Assembly: GCF_030052815.1 (NCBI RefSeq)
Contig: NC_079505.1
Coordinates: forward strand, 72,972,701 to 73,036,700
Length of the DNA: 64,000 bases
Source of the DNA: Hevea brasiliensis
Taxonomy: Eukaryota > Streptophyta > Magnoliopsida > Malpighiales > Euphorbiaceae
Reading direction: 5' to 3'
In this document: positions 25,312 through 37,900 of the stretch, piece after piece
How positions within the stretch are numbered: the stretch's first letter is position 1
How the letters are laid out: the number at the start of each line of letters is the position of its first letter
The notes under the pieces: model-generated
Seen by the model: the letters and a program-made list of their open reading frames with translations, nothing else
Database searches by the model: none
What the model was told of the DNA's origin: nothing
Program-made: the position numbers and the translations under genes

Positions 25312-26140
25312 GATTAATAATTATTTTTAGATGAATTGGCGAAACATATACAAGAAATTATCCCTTGGTGCGTGATGTTTGTAGATGATATAGTTCTAAT
25401 AGATGATACGCGATAAGGAGTCAATAGAAAGCTAGAGCTTTTGAAAAGTACTCTAGAGTCAAAGGGTTTTAAGTTAAGTAGAACAAAGACAGAATACATG
25501 CATTGCAAGTTCGATGAAGGTCAAACTGGTGATAAGGAATGAGTTAGTTTGATGGAGTGGTACTACTCCAAAGTAATCATTTTAAATATCTCGGCTCAAT
25601 CCTTTAAGTAGAATGGTTGAAGTGGAGAAGTGTCATGGGAGTTTTATGTGATCGCAAGATTCCCAATAAATTAAACAGAAAATTTTATCGTACAATCATA
25701 CAACTGACCATGTTATATAGTAGTGAGTGTTAGGCACTGAATGAGTCGTATGTGTCTAAGATAAGAGTTGCCGAGATGAGAATGTTAAGGTAGATGGGTG
25801 GTCATACTAGACTAGATAAAATCTGTAATGAGAATATTAGAGAAAATTTAGGAGTGGCGCCAATTAAGGATAAGTTGAGAAAAGGAAGATTGAGGTGGTT
25901 TGGTCATGTAAAGCGTAGACATATGGAGGCCCCAATTAGACAAGTAGAGCACATTAGTTTAGAGGATAGAAAGAAAAAAAGAGGTAGACGTAAACTGACT
26001 TGGAGGAGAGTAGTACAACATGACCTATAAGCATTACATATTTATGAGAATTTAACCCAAAATCATTTAGAATGGAGAAAGAGAATTCATATAGCCGACC
26101 CCAAATTATTGGGATAAAGGCTTAGTTGAGTTGAGTATAT
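25312..26140 (+). mobile_element. RTE-type LINE, 3' fragment
   Basis: The 5'-truncated end of an RTE-clade non-LTR retrotransposon. Reverse-transcriptase sequence starts near the catalytic motif FVDDIVLID (about 25375-25400) and continues through a KTEYMHCKF segment. The C-terminal part has RLRWFGHVKRR (about 25890-25920). It ends in the clade's usual 3' tail (TAGCCGACCCCA then GGGATAAAGGCTTAGTTGAG). Multiple stops and frameshifts make it inactive. Confidence 0.87.
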
Positions 26141-26976
26141 CTACATTGATAATTTATTTTCTCAGTGCAAAGAAATTCTTTTTTATGTTTTTAAGTGATA
26201 AATTATTATGCCTTACATAATTTCTAACATTTCAATTTTGATGATTTTTGTTATATAAAATACATGTAATAAATAAATAATTAAAACCATATTCATACAT
26301 CATATATATTATTAAAATATGAGGTGATTGTATTTATATATGTGTGTTATAGTTTCAATCTAAAATTGATAGTAGGGGAAATCAGAAAGTTTAGTCAGTT
26401 GGGATAAAAAATTATGTTATTCAATTTTAATTAAAAAAAAAACATTGTATAGAATAATAAATTATTTAATAAGAGAAAAATAATAATGCAAGTACATTTT
26501 TTTATATATAAAAATACAAATAAAAATAATTTCATAAAATACTAAATTTTTGTAATAATCTTAAATCTAAAATTATTCTCAGTGAATTTTTTATTTTTTG
26601 AAAGTGTTGTATGATTGCTTCATTATCAAAATTATCAAAAATATTTTTCTTAATATATGTAACAAAAAATTATTAAATAAAAAAAGCCAATTGATAAAAA
26701 ATAAATAGAAAAAATTTAAAAATAAAAAAGAGAAATGTAGAAAAAAAGATGTGATTTTTGCAAATATGAGAAAGAGAAAGACAAAAAAAAAATTGCATTA
26801 GAGTGAATAAGTAGATCTTTCTCGAAATATATAGTATTAAGAAGATTTTTATTTTGATTAATATAAAATTTTTTTAGTGTATTTTTTCATTTGATGATAC
26901 TTCACTTTTTATATTATTAAAAATAAAAAAATTATGTAAATTATTATTATTTATTATTAATTTTTGAATGAAGTCA

Positions 26977-27043
<67 letters not shown>

Positions 27044-27726
27044 TTCACAAGTCAGATGAGTATACATGTGTGAATTTTTTATAACTTTGCTTTATTTAGA
27101 AATATCTTAATTTTTTTATATAATATACTAATTTTTAAAAAATTAAAATTAAAATATTTTAAGATATATTAGTTAACTAACGTTGAAAATTTTTTAAAAT
27201 TATTTATATCTACGCATGGTACCCAAAAAACTAATTTCACTAAAGGTGCATAAACATGACTTAACACAAAAATAAAAGGATTGAAATAGTATTATAAGCT
27301 ATAGTTAAATTCAAATATCAAAACCCAAGTTCAAATATCAACATTTAAAATAATAATATAAATCAAATTAAATTAAATCGTTGAACTTTCATAAAATTAC
27401 ATTTTAATATTCTCTTGAACTTTCATGCATAATTCAAACTCAAGAAATATAATTGTATTAATTGTAGATTCTAAATATTCCATAGCCTCATTATCATTTC
27501 TATCATAATTAATTTTAAATTTTTTCATATTCAAATTAATCATCTAAAATTTATGAAAAATAATACATTATTCAAAAAAGTAATCATTGATATTATGTAT
27601 TTCCAAGCATTTTTGGCCTATTAAGTATTAATTTCAATTCATATACCATTTAAAATTAGTATTAATTAATTAATAGTTTTTTTTTTTCAATCACAGGCAC
27701 CTGAAACAAAAAGCAATAATAGAAAT
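26141..27726. other. AT-rich spacer with (TA)n
   Basis: No gene is visible. A (TA)n tract of about 43 bp lies at 26985-27027, followed by poly-T. Confidence 0.6.
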
Positions 27727-28116
27727 ACTCAACTCAACTAAGCGTTTATCCCAAAAATTTATTGGGGTCGGCTATATGGATTCTTTTCCTCCACTCTAAA
27801 CGATTTTGTGTTAAATTCTCAGAAATGTGTAATGCTTCTAGATCATATTGTATTACTTTCCTCGAAGCCAGTTTAGGTTTATCCATTCTTTTCTTTCTAT
27901 CCTCTGACACAATGTGCTCTACTTATGTAACTGGAACTTTTGTATGTCTATGCTTCACTTGACCAAATCACTTCAATCTCTTTTCTCTCAACTTATCCTT
28001 AATTGGCACCACTTCTACCTTTTATTTAATACTCTCATTACAGACTTTATCTAGTCTAGTATGGTCACTCATTCACCTTAACATTCTCATCTCCGCAACA
28101 CTTATCTTAAAATGTT
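27727..28116 (-). mobile_element. RTE-type LINE, 3' fragment, inverted
   Basis: On the minus strand this is homologous to about 25750-26135 and ends with the same tail (GGTCGGCTAT on the plus strand near 27766). It keeps only the last 390 bp and is interrupted by stops. The two copies lie tail to tail, 1.6 kb apart. Confidence 0.82.
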
Positions 28117-28644
28117 GTGAAAAGTGTAATAAAAAAAATAGCTTAATATCAAAGCTTAAAAATAAAAGCAAGATTACTATTTTATAATGTAAATATTAAA
28201 GCATTTGGGCATGTGTGTTCTGCATGCTATTTTGTAGTGACACATTAAAATATATAGCTTAAAGTAAAGGCTTCATCTGCTGTAGAACAAAGGTTAAATG
28301 ATTATCAAAGTAAAGGCTTCAAAAGATGATGATTGGAACTTGAAACTATCTAGCTGTGGAATAGCAAATGAGCAGAGGAAGAAAGAAACTCTTGGCTTCA
28401 ATAACCAAGCTTCTGTGAAGGATGAAAGAAACTTTAGCTTGCAATCAAAAGTCTTGTAGGAACAAAGGAAGTCTCTGGCAAAAAGGAAGAAAGAAAGTGA
28501 AACAATTGAAGCAAAGGAGAGTCTCTAGCCTGCAATCTATATGATGATCGATAGAAAGAAGAGTATGTGATAGAAAAAATTGAAGCAAGAAATAAGTTTT
28601 ACATTTAGGGATTTAAGAATTTGAGAAGAAAATGAGTCATTGTC
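28117..28644. other. Purine-rich spacer
   Basis: GAAAGAAACT- and GGAAGAAAGAAA-like words recur in 28370-28580. I recognise no gene or element. Confidence 0.4.
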
Positions 28645-29103
28645 TATTAAATTCAGAGAAAGTGTTGAACAAATTACGTATTAATTCAATTTCATCTGGT
28701 TTATATAAATGATTCGGTTATTATACACATTAAAATGATTAATTAAGTTAATGTTACAATCCAACTATTTATATTCACCCTTTAATTTTTGTTCATTCCA
28801 ATGTGGGACTTGAATTTTCAACACTCTCCCTTCAAATGCAACTACGTAGTTGTTATTTAACGATTAATTAGTATTAATCAAATACAGACTCAATTATACA
28901 GTATTATAGATAGCTAAAACCTACAATTCAGTCCGAACTCTAATACCATGTTAAATTCAGAGATAGTACTAGATAAATACGTTAATTAATTTTAATCTGA
29001 TTTATATAAGTGATTAAGTTACTTCACATATCAAAATAATTAGCCAAATATTTTCACCCTTTAATTTTTGTTTATTCCTAATGTAGGATTTAGATTCCCA
29101 ACA
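28645..29103 (-). mobile_element. TRIM element (459 bp), minus strand
   Basis: Two direct repeats, 28645-28823 and 28949-29103, share TTAAATTCAGAGA at one end and a CCCAACA/TTTCAACA end at the other. The 125-bp interior is bounded by the complement of a polypurine tract (CTCTCCCTTC, 28824) and of a tRNA-Met primer site (CTCTAATACCAT, 28937-28948). That is a complete TRIM layout without coding capacity. No target duplication is evident. Confidence 0.82.
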
Positions 29104-29835
29104 CTACCTTCTAAAATAAAAGAAAGAGAAAAGACCAAAATGTAAGAGAGATGAATAAAAAACGCACTTCATAATAAAACAAGTCTGAGTTAATTGGTTC
29201 TGCCAGTTTAAGGCTGGTTTATTCTGGCTCTATTCCTTAAACAGTTTAATTACAGAACCAGACCAATTCACTGATTCTCTGAGGTCGACCCACCTGTTTG
29301 ATTTGGGTTCAATAACATTACTCAAAATCCCATCATCTTAAAAATGATCTTCCACCTCTCAAAAGCTAAAAAATTAAGAGGATGTTTAGCTTAACTATGA
29401 AAATTAGCTTATAAACACCATTAATATAAGCTTATAAGTATTTAAAATTTTAAATAATTATATATTTGGTTAAATTACTTATAAGTAATTGATAAATAGT
29501 TAACATGTTTAGTTAAAAATAGCTTATAAACACATTTATTATTAAAATTACTAAAAATGATATTAAATGACATATGTGGTGAAATTTTAAAAATTGAAAG
29601 TGAATAATATAATAAAATATTTGATCAAATTATAACCACCAAAATAAAAAGTTGAACTTTTTATACTTTTTATTTTTTTTACTTGTAAATTGATATTATA
29701 AGTGCAAAAGAGGTTGTAAAAAACATTTAAGCTTATAAATACAAAATCAATGCTTTTCTGCCATTATTTTTTCACATGTTACCATTGTTATTATTGTTTA
29801 ACTCATTTATTTTTACTATTATGGTAATTTTAGAC
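29104..29835. other. Spacer
   Basis: AT-rich, no gene seen. Confidence 0.5.
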
Positions 29836-30085
29836 ACAAGAGCTCTTTGGAACAATTTCATTGTGACAAGATTCCATATGAAGCTACTGCATCAACTGCC
29901 TTTCGTCATTTTTGTGCCTCCATGATTAAATCCGGAATGGAAGCATACACTTGTTGGCAATGTTATGGTGTCTATGTATGTTAAATGTGTGCTACTAATA
30001 ATGGTATATATGCCGCTTTTTGTTAGCATTTATGATAAAGAAGTTTCATGGAATGCAATCATTGTTGACTTATTGCTTTTTCCTA
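29836..30085 (+). pseudogene. PPR-gene fragment
   Basis: Across frames the plus strand reads ASMIKSGMEAYT, then GNVMVSMYVKC, then YDKEVSWNAII. These are the spaced pieces of a plant PLS-type pentatricopeptide repeat protein, which normally bind organellar RNA. The fragment covers about two repeats, has frameshifts, and no start or flanking repeats, so it is a dead captured piece. Confidence 0.55.
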
Positions 30086-30466
30086 CTGCATCAAAGAAGG
30101 AAATGATCAATAGTACTAATGAGGAGAACAAATGATGCATTGAACTTAAAAAAAAAAAATTATATGATTCATTAATAATATTTAATTTATGTTAATTTAG
30201 TGTATTTTAAAAATTATGAAAATTTATTTGACTAAATTAGTTTATTTTTTTTAATAAGGAGATTGAAAGAGTAGATATTCAAATCTGATACCTACTGAAT
30301 TAATGGTATGCCTTTAATCACTAGACCATACTAAACTATGTGAGTATTTGGTAGTTAAAAGCCAAAATAGGCTTTTGAATAAAAAATATATTAAAACATC
30401 CCTAATTTTATTGATTTCAATGAGAGTATTTTGATATTTTCTTAAATCATTAGCTAATTAAATGGA
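30086..30466. other. Spacer
   Basis: AT-rich, no gene seen. Confidence 0.5.
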
Positions 30467-30780
30467 TGTTAGGAATGGAGTTGGGTCAAGTGAATGTAGT
30501 TGAATGAAGCTGTGAGACTGAATTTGAGGAAACAATTATGAGAATTAATTGAATGTAAAGTTAATTGTAATTAACTGAGAAATAACTATAGTCAATTAGT
30601 ATAAATACTGTATAGGTTGTATTGACAGGTTATAGAATGAATAATACAGATTGCTTTTCTCCCTAAATTCTATTCTCTCTTCTCTTTCTATATTCCTTCT
30701 CTTCTTCGTCTCCTTCTTCTTCTTTACCTCTTATCCTTCCCATCCCCTGTTTCATGCTAGGCTATGGCTCTACCATAACA
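30467..30780 (+). repeat. Ty1/copia-type LTR (314 bp)
   Basis: It starts TGTTAGGAATGG, ends CCATAACA, and has a TATA-like AGTATAAATA near 30598 and a pyrimidine-rich 3' part. The primer site follows directly. Confidence 0.8.
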
Positions 30781-30782
30781 AC

Positions 30783-30798
30783 TTGGCATCAAAGCAGG
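30783..30798 (+). other. Primer binding site, tRNA-Met type
   Basis: TTGGCATCAAAGCAGG is a two-change version of the usual TTGGTATCAGAGCAGG. Confidence 0.75.
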
Positions 30799-32387
30799 TA
30801 TGATCAAAGGATTCTCCGTCTTCCTTTGTAATTTCTTCTCTATTTTCCTCACCTCCTTCTCTCTGAATCTCTCCCTTTTTTCTTTTAAATCTTCTTCCCT
30901 TTTCCTCTGATTTCTTTGTTACCAAACACTCTAATCTAGATTCTTAAGTATTCAGGTATCTTCCCACAATTTTCTATCCCTCCTTTCCATTAAAGTTCAT
31001 ATGTTTCTTTTCATTTTCCTTTAATACAAACCTTGTATTGAAGAAATTAAGGCGGAAAATCGCAATTCTAGAGTCTTGGAGAGGAATTACATTCGTTAAA
31101 ATGTAATTGTATAATTCTTTTTAAGGAAAGTTCGGATGATTCAAGAAGGATTAATGAAAATTTTATTTTGAAGAAAAGGTTTTAGAATCTCTTGAGCAAA
31201 ATGATACAATGCAAAGTATAGAGTTTGCTATTGGGAACTCAAGAGGGTACGGATCTTCTTTATTTGATTTCCAATTTTTCCAAACTATTTGAGAGTCATT
31301 CTATAGTGTTAGGGTCTTGTTATGTTAATGAAATTGATAAAGAAAATAAACAAATTGATGGTGGTTGTGATTCATAGCAAATGGATAAAGAGAGTCTTCA
31401 AGGTATTTGTAAAAATTTCAGTTTCAGTATGCAAGGCTTGAAGCAAAAAATTTTTCCTTGCTGATGAGGATAATTTTGAGGAAGAAAAAAGAAAATAATT
31501 TTAAAATATATATAAGAAATAAAGTGTTTGATGAAAATAAAGTGTTTGCTGTTTATTAAGTTATAGAGAGAGAAATTTCTCTCTATCTTTTCTAGTTGTT
31601 TCTAAGGCTAGGCCTTTCTTTTTATCAATATTACAGCTTCCCTCTGCCCCATCTGGACAAGGGGGAGCTTCCCTTCGAGCTTGGAGTGTGGCAGCCACAT
31701 GGAGCAAATATATTAACCTAAAAAACAGATTTGTTCACATAAAGAGAGGCAGGCCATAGCATAGGACATCCAACTAAAAGAATTAATCTCATACGATTGA
31801 GCTGTTAGAGGAATCAGCATCGCTACAAGCTTAAGTAATTGTACCAATATTTCTATAAGTACAATCACTATCCAAACAATAATACCTAACATCTAATTGG
31901 AAATAATAAATCTCCACCTCCCCCTCATTAAGTAGTATAAGAGAAGTTTTAATCATGAGTAAATTATGATCCCCCCTCTCGACCTCTAGATTGGGTATAA
32001 ATAAGTTATCTTTTGTGCTTTTGTCTACAAATCTAAGGGAAAAGACATTGAAGTGATCTGCATGTTACAACCGCTAGAGTATGGGTGGTTTGGGTCATCG
32101 ACAGGAGCTTTCCTTGATGTTGATACAATCTGGGTAGCCTTGCAGAAGGGGTGCAATGTCGCCATAAGGAATGGTGCCTTCGAGGTCTTCTACCAGCCAA
32201 GCTACAGCCATGGGGTCGCAGACCCTTGAAGGTAACATGCTGAGGAAGCTCTACCATTCGACCCTTGGCATATGCCACAGAGGATGAATTACGTTTTTTT
32301 TTGTGTTGGGAGGCCTCCTTGCTGTTTTTGAAGTTTGTCTTTGATGGGTTTGTGAAACTTTTTCTCTCTTTTAGACAGTGATCGAAG
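30799..32387 (+). other. Degenerate interior downstream of the copia LTR
   Basis: I find only decayed gag-like sequence (about 31040-31480) and no recognisable pol. A 137-residue minus-strand frame at 32033-32446 has no family I recognise. No matching 3' LTR is visible, so the element is truncated or interrupted. Confidence 0.4.
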
Positions 32388-32728
32388 TGTTGTCCTATAT
32401 TAGTTTGGAATGAGGTATTTGAGCTATCTATATATAATTTGTACAAACTTCTTTCCCTTGAACTAGCATTTGTAGTGGAATTAGACCCAGTCTATTTTCT
32501 CTGCATGGCATCAGAGCCTACTCTGCTTCAATATTAGACCACCCGCAGATGTGTTTGCCTATAAACTTCACACTCCAGATGTTCTTCCCTGAGCGTTGCG
32601 TTAAGGGGGTGTGTTATCCCACATTGATTTGAGATAAAATATTTAAGTTATATATATGACTTAGATAAATCTTTTTTCCTTGAGCTAACTTTTAAGATGG
32701 AATTAGACTTGTTTCATTTTTTCTATAG
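32388..32728 (+). mobile_element. TRIM element (about 340 bp), plus strand
   Basis: The 5' LTR is about 32388-32515 (TGTTGTCCTATATTAG), the primer site TGGCATCAGAGCC is at 32516-32528, and the interior is about 80 bp. A polypurine tract TTAAGGGGGTG (32601-32611) precedes the 3' LTR, about 32612-32728 (TGTTATCCCACATTGA). The LTRs are clearly diverged, so it is old. The exact 3' end is uncertain. Confidence 0.8.
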
Positions 32729-33029
32729 TAGCAGCGTTGCTAATTGGTGGCTGCCTCTCTTGTGCTTCTGTGCTAGCTTAGGGTTTCTTGAATCTTAGGC
32801 CTTGTTTGGATGTAGAGCTAGCTTTTGGAGCCTTTGTATTTTTTTATTTCATCTCTATGGTTCGGCTTTTGTTGAGACTAGTTTATGTAAGCATTTAGAT
32901 TATGTTATTCCATTAATGAAATCTAGCTTCCAATAAAATAAGGAGTAGATATGTTAAAATAAAAAATAGAGATTAAAAAGGTAATTTATTTTATTATTTT
33001 ATATATTATTGAGAGGAAAGAGAAACATT

Positions 33030-33366
33030 TACACTTTGTTTGGATAGGTGGAAAAGGGAGAGGAAGGAAAATAAGTAGGGGAAAATAACTTTGAAAAGAC
33101 TTTTTCATTGTTTGGATAAGAGAAGTAAAATAAAGGAAGGAAGGAAAATAAATTTTATTTTCCTTTAGTTATTTTCTCTCCAAATTGGAGAGAAACTAAG
33201 AAATCAAAGAAAAAAAAACTAGATTTTAGTGCCAATTCTTTTACTTTCCCTCTTTTATTTTCCACTCATCCAAACACAAGGAGAGAAAATAAAGAATGAA
33301 AAATAAAAAATATTTTCCTTCTTTTATTTTCTTTCCTCTCTTAAAATTTATCCAAACATTCCCTTA
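33030..33366. repeat. Nested foldback repeat, MITE-like
   Basis: TTGTTTGGATA-type ends occur twice forward (33037, 33108) and twice inverted (about 33261-33280 and 33344-33366), each next to purine-rich GGAAGGAAAATAA-type arms. The layout is an outer and an inner inverted repeat, as if one foldback element lay in another. No target duplication could be fixed. Confidence 0.55.
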
Positions 33367-34933
33367 TGGGCATCCACATGGTGATGTTTACATTACATTG
33401 GTAGTAACGATGAAGAATCCAACGGCTCATACTCGGCAAAAGCACAGAGGTTGTCCCCCCTCCCCAACCAACCAGCATCCTAGGTATGTCATACTTTATT
33501 AACCCACAAGAGAAAACTCCACTTGCATTGCTCACACTCGGTCGTTATCTGTATCACCCCCTATACCATCACTCCTTGTGTACGCGCCCATTGGAATTTT
33601 TTTTTTTTTTTTATCACCCACACATATCACCAAGATAATTAAAAAAATTAGAATTTAATTCTTTAAAATAACAAAGTCATAGTTATTTTTTATTTTTAAT
33701 GAAATAAATTAATTTATGAGATATATTTTTACTAATAGAATAAATTCTATTAAAATTTTTCATTAATTAATTATAAATAGTTTTTCCAAATTTTAAAAAT
33801 TAAATTATTATAAATATTAAAATTATATAAACCAAAATATTATTAAAATTGAAATCAGATCAACTAAATTGTTATAAATTATGATTTTCTCATGTCCATT
33901 ATAAAGTACTCCTAATTCATCATGAATTATGTCGAAAGTATAGTTTTAAAATTAATAATTTAGCCTCTATGTTTTATTTATATCAAATTAAAAGTCTTTA
34001 TTTAAAAATAATATTTTTTAATTTAATAAAATAAAAATAAAATAATTTATTTTTAAGAATATTTTAGTCATTGCTGAAACGAAAGACTTTTGACAGTCAT
34101 AATATAAAAATTAAACTATTATTTAAAAAAAATTATATGAAATATATTTTTTAATTTTAACATAAAAAAATAATTTACCCTTAAAAATAATTTTCACTTG
34201 TAAAAAATCTTAAAAAAATGCACCGGCAGGCTCATCTCACGTGACCTTATATAAAAAAAATAAAAAGAAATAGTCATGAGGCATGACATGCATGTATCCA
34301 TGATCATCGTAGGTGGGTGGGAAGGTGGACAAGTGGGCTACGCAAGAGAAGATTAGTGGAGGAAGTCGCTTCGTTTCCCGCCAAAGGAGCTGACGTGGAC
34401 CTAACCAATCGCATTTTCGCGCCAAAATGCCCATTTTACCGGTATTAAGACGAAATAGAGTCGAACACGTGTCCACATAGACTGACAAGTGTAAATCGAT
34501 CGATCATTTAACTGACGATGAAAAGTCAGGGAGAGCGCTGCATCAATCGTTTCTCTTTTCGTAGTGCCAGCGTTGCAGTTACTTCTTTTATAGATTTCTT
34601 GAGTTTTATGCATATTAATTTTGTTAATAATATTTTAAGAAAATGGGTTATAATGATCAAGCCCATCATTTTTGCAGATGGGCTTCTTCCGATTTCAGAT
34701 CCAATTTGATGATGAAAATAACCTAAAGGTCCGAGATATCTAAGGCCATGATGAAAAGGATTTCAAATTTGCATCATCGCATTTTAAGCTACAAAAAAGA
34801 AAATGCTCTAAGCAAGCAATCGAATCTAAGCTCGCTCATGAACTTGTTTGCATGGAAAAGGTTGTGCAAATCCTTAGCTCATCTCTACTCCATCAAGAAA
34901 CATGAAAGGCATCAACCATCCAAATACGTAAAT
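33367..34933. other. Spacer beyond the XYL1 3' end, promoter-like patch
   Basis: AT-rich between 33600 and 34230. It then holds a GC-richer patch with promoter-type motifs (separate entry) and the probable 3' untranslated region of XYL1 near 34700-34933. Short frames at 34237-34709 look non-coding. Confidence 0.5.
34237..34473. promoter_or_regulatory. Cluster of G-box and E2F-like sites
   Basis: The palindromic TCACGTGA lies at 34237, TATATAAA-like sequence near 34248, E2F-type TTTCCCGCC at 34374-34382 and TTTTCGCGCC at 34414-34423. TGACGTGG is at 34391, CCAAT at 34405 and CACGTGTC at 34466. No gene start is recognisable on either side. Confidence 0.35.
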
Positions 34934-37900
34934 CTAGAATTTACCCTCAGCGACTGATCTAATCCCAATTTTCCAGGACATAGAGAAGTCTTTTCCTACA
35001 GGAATATTCAAACCTTTCATCTCTATCATCACACTCTTCTTAATATCTCCAACTTCAATATCCCCATGATATTTCTGTTCCAATAAGCTCAAACCTACCT
35101 TTGAAGCCCCAACAATAGGGTTTCCATTAACCTCTAGTGCAGATGGCGGCCCACTTCCGTCTAATCCCAACACAGTTACCTTCTCAATAATCCAACCCTT
35201 CTGTAAAGCAAACTTACCCTCCTGAACTTTTGACCAAACCTTTACAGTTCCCTGACTTGCAGTTGCATACAAATCAACATATGTTGAATACCCACTCCCA
35301 AGCTTCATTTCTGGAAGCTCATCATCATCAAGGTAAAGGTTCCCTTTGGCTTCTCCATGACTAGCCCCTGCAGGGAAGGTCACTATGAGGCTAAAAGGTG
35401 TCATTCTAGCTTGTTTAGAAATCAGTCCACCCTGCTGCATGGGTAGGATGGTATTCTGATACAAATGCACGTTAACCACATGCAAGGGGGCATCAAGAGT
35501 GACATATTGTCCCCCTTTTGATGTAATGGTTTGACTCATATCAAACACACTATACCAACTCCCTGGAGGAAAGAGTGCTTTAACCTGTGACTTCCCTTGC
35601 TCAAGCACCGGAGACACCATGAGACTGCTTCCTAGCAAGAACTGAGTGCTCAACCCATAACACTCGGTGTAATTTGGGAATGAGAAGAAAAGCGGTCTGG
35701 CAATTGGCGCCCCACTAATATGAGCCTCATAGTTCAATGTGTACAGATATGGAAGAAGCTTATACCTCATGCCCAGAGCATTTCTAGCGGATTCAGCAAC
35801 CGACTCCCACTGATAAAGCTCCTGCCTTGGAGAGTAGTAGTTGGCATGATCCCTTGAGAAGGGGTAGAAAGCACCTACTTCAATCCACCGATTGCAAAGC
35901 TCTTCTGTGGGTGCAGGATAGAATCCACATATATCTGAACCAACCATTGGCACACCAAATATACCAAAATTTAGCATAGTAGATATGGAATACCTCAGAT
36001 CCTCCCAAGTTCCCTTATTATCACCAGTCCAATGAGCGACATATTTGCCTGATCCAACATATGTGGAGCGTGATAAAATAAATGGTCGCTTGCCCTCAAG
36101 CCCTTGAAGGGCCTTGTGAGTGGCAATAGCTTGAGAGAATCCATACAGACTATGTGCATCATACTCCAAAACACCATTATAGTGGACTGCACTGGTCGCT
36201 ATGGTTTTATACCCTATTGGCGCCTGTATCCCTGAAGCATTTATCTTGTAAGGTGGATCATCCCACCTTGTGGCCGTTATGTTCTTGCAATCCAGGCAAC
36301 AGACCCAACCAGGTCCAGTTCCGCTAGGACATTGTTTGCCCTCTGGTATTGTGCAAAGTCCAGAACAAAAGTTTGAAGCTTCATTCATGTCAATCCATAG
36401 GCCATCAACAGGAACAAGTTCATGGAAGCGACGAATTTCATCACCCCACCATTCAACTGTTTTTGGATTGAGGAAGTCGGGAAAATTGACCGCTCCAGGC
36501 CAAACTTGAGCTAAGAAGGGCTTGCCATGATACTTGATAAATACATCATTGGCAATGGCTCTTTGGTATACACCGTAAGTAGAATTAACACCAATTCCAG
36601 GATCAATAATCACAATGTACTTCATTCCAATGCTGTGTATTTTCTCTAGGAATGCCAGGAGCTTTGGACGAGGGTAGTTGGTGGGGTTGAGGGTAAAATC
36701 CTTATGGCCATCCATGTGATCATCATCATTCCAGATCACATCCAGAGGGATCTGGGCCTTTTTGTAATTCTCAACCACATCTTCAACCACAGACAAGTTA
36801 TGGTAGCCCCATCTGCACTGGTGGAATCCTGCAAAAAAAAATGGGTAAAAAGAGCATCGGAATGGTTTTTCTCTATTTAGTACCTTCAGCAATTTTGACA
36901 AGTCATGAGTTAGATTTATGAAGGGCGTTGAATATAACATTCCACACCACTCTTGTTTTGTTGATCGTAAACATTCTTGGCACTACTTTTCTTCCTTAGT
37001 TAACTTGTAACTTGCTCAAACATTGGCAATTGTTTCCAAAAAGCCAGAAGACAGCAACCAAAAACAAGTGTGATATGATTATATCTACTTTCTCCATATT
37101 AAAAAAAAAAAGAAAAAAAACATGTAGGCAATCACATAATAATTTTACTCATAATGAGATGGATTATGCATTTGACATTCAGGGATGGATTATGCATCAG
37201 GCCAGGCAAACACACACAAAATATTCATTCAGGGATGGATTATGCATTTGACATGAAGTTATTCACTAGTCCTAGACATTTTTAATTATTCAAGAAATAA
37301 AGAAAAATTTGACAACTTAACATCTCAGTTTTCTATCATATAATTACTGTGCATTTTCCATTAGTGAAAAAGGAACTAAAACAGCTTTTTTGAGGGAGGT
37401 GAATCAAAGACCTTTTACACTGGGAGAATATACTTGAGATAAGATGGCTATATTGTGCAAATAAATCTAGCAGCCTTAACAAAATGCAAGAACACCAACT
37501 AATGAACTAAATTGGTAACATCACCATTTTAAAAGAAATTCAACCTCGCTTTCAGAAAGCCACATTCCTGGAGTTACAGGTGACAAACCTCAGCCATCAC
37601 ATGTGGCCATTCCAGCCTACCCACTAACACATTAATTAATTATTTCAAGAAATGTCCATTTCGCCTTGTCACTAATTTCAGCTGAAAAAAGGGGATTTTT
37701 TCCGTACAGGTATATTGTGTAATTGAATTTACGTAAAAAAAGTTGAATAAAAAAATTTACGGGAATGAGGTGACATGAACAGAAGAGTTAGTCAAAATAA
37801 CGTATTAAAACAAAAACGCTAATCAAAGTAGCGAGCAAGGTCACTGGGCTAAAAAACAAAATGCTATTAAAATTAACGTTTTTGCATGAAAACGGAATAA

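Noticed and set aside
32033..32446. 137-residue minus-strand frame
   Set aside because: It overlaps the edge of a TRIM and decayed copia sequence, and I see no conserved motif.
34518..34709. 63-residue frame beside the promoter-like motifs
   Set aside because: The composition looks random and there is no recognisable domain or splice continuation.
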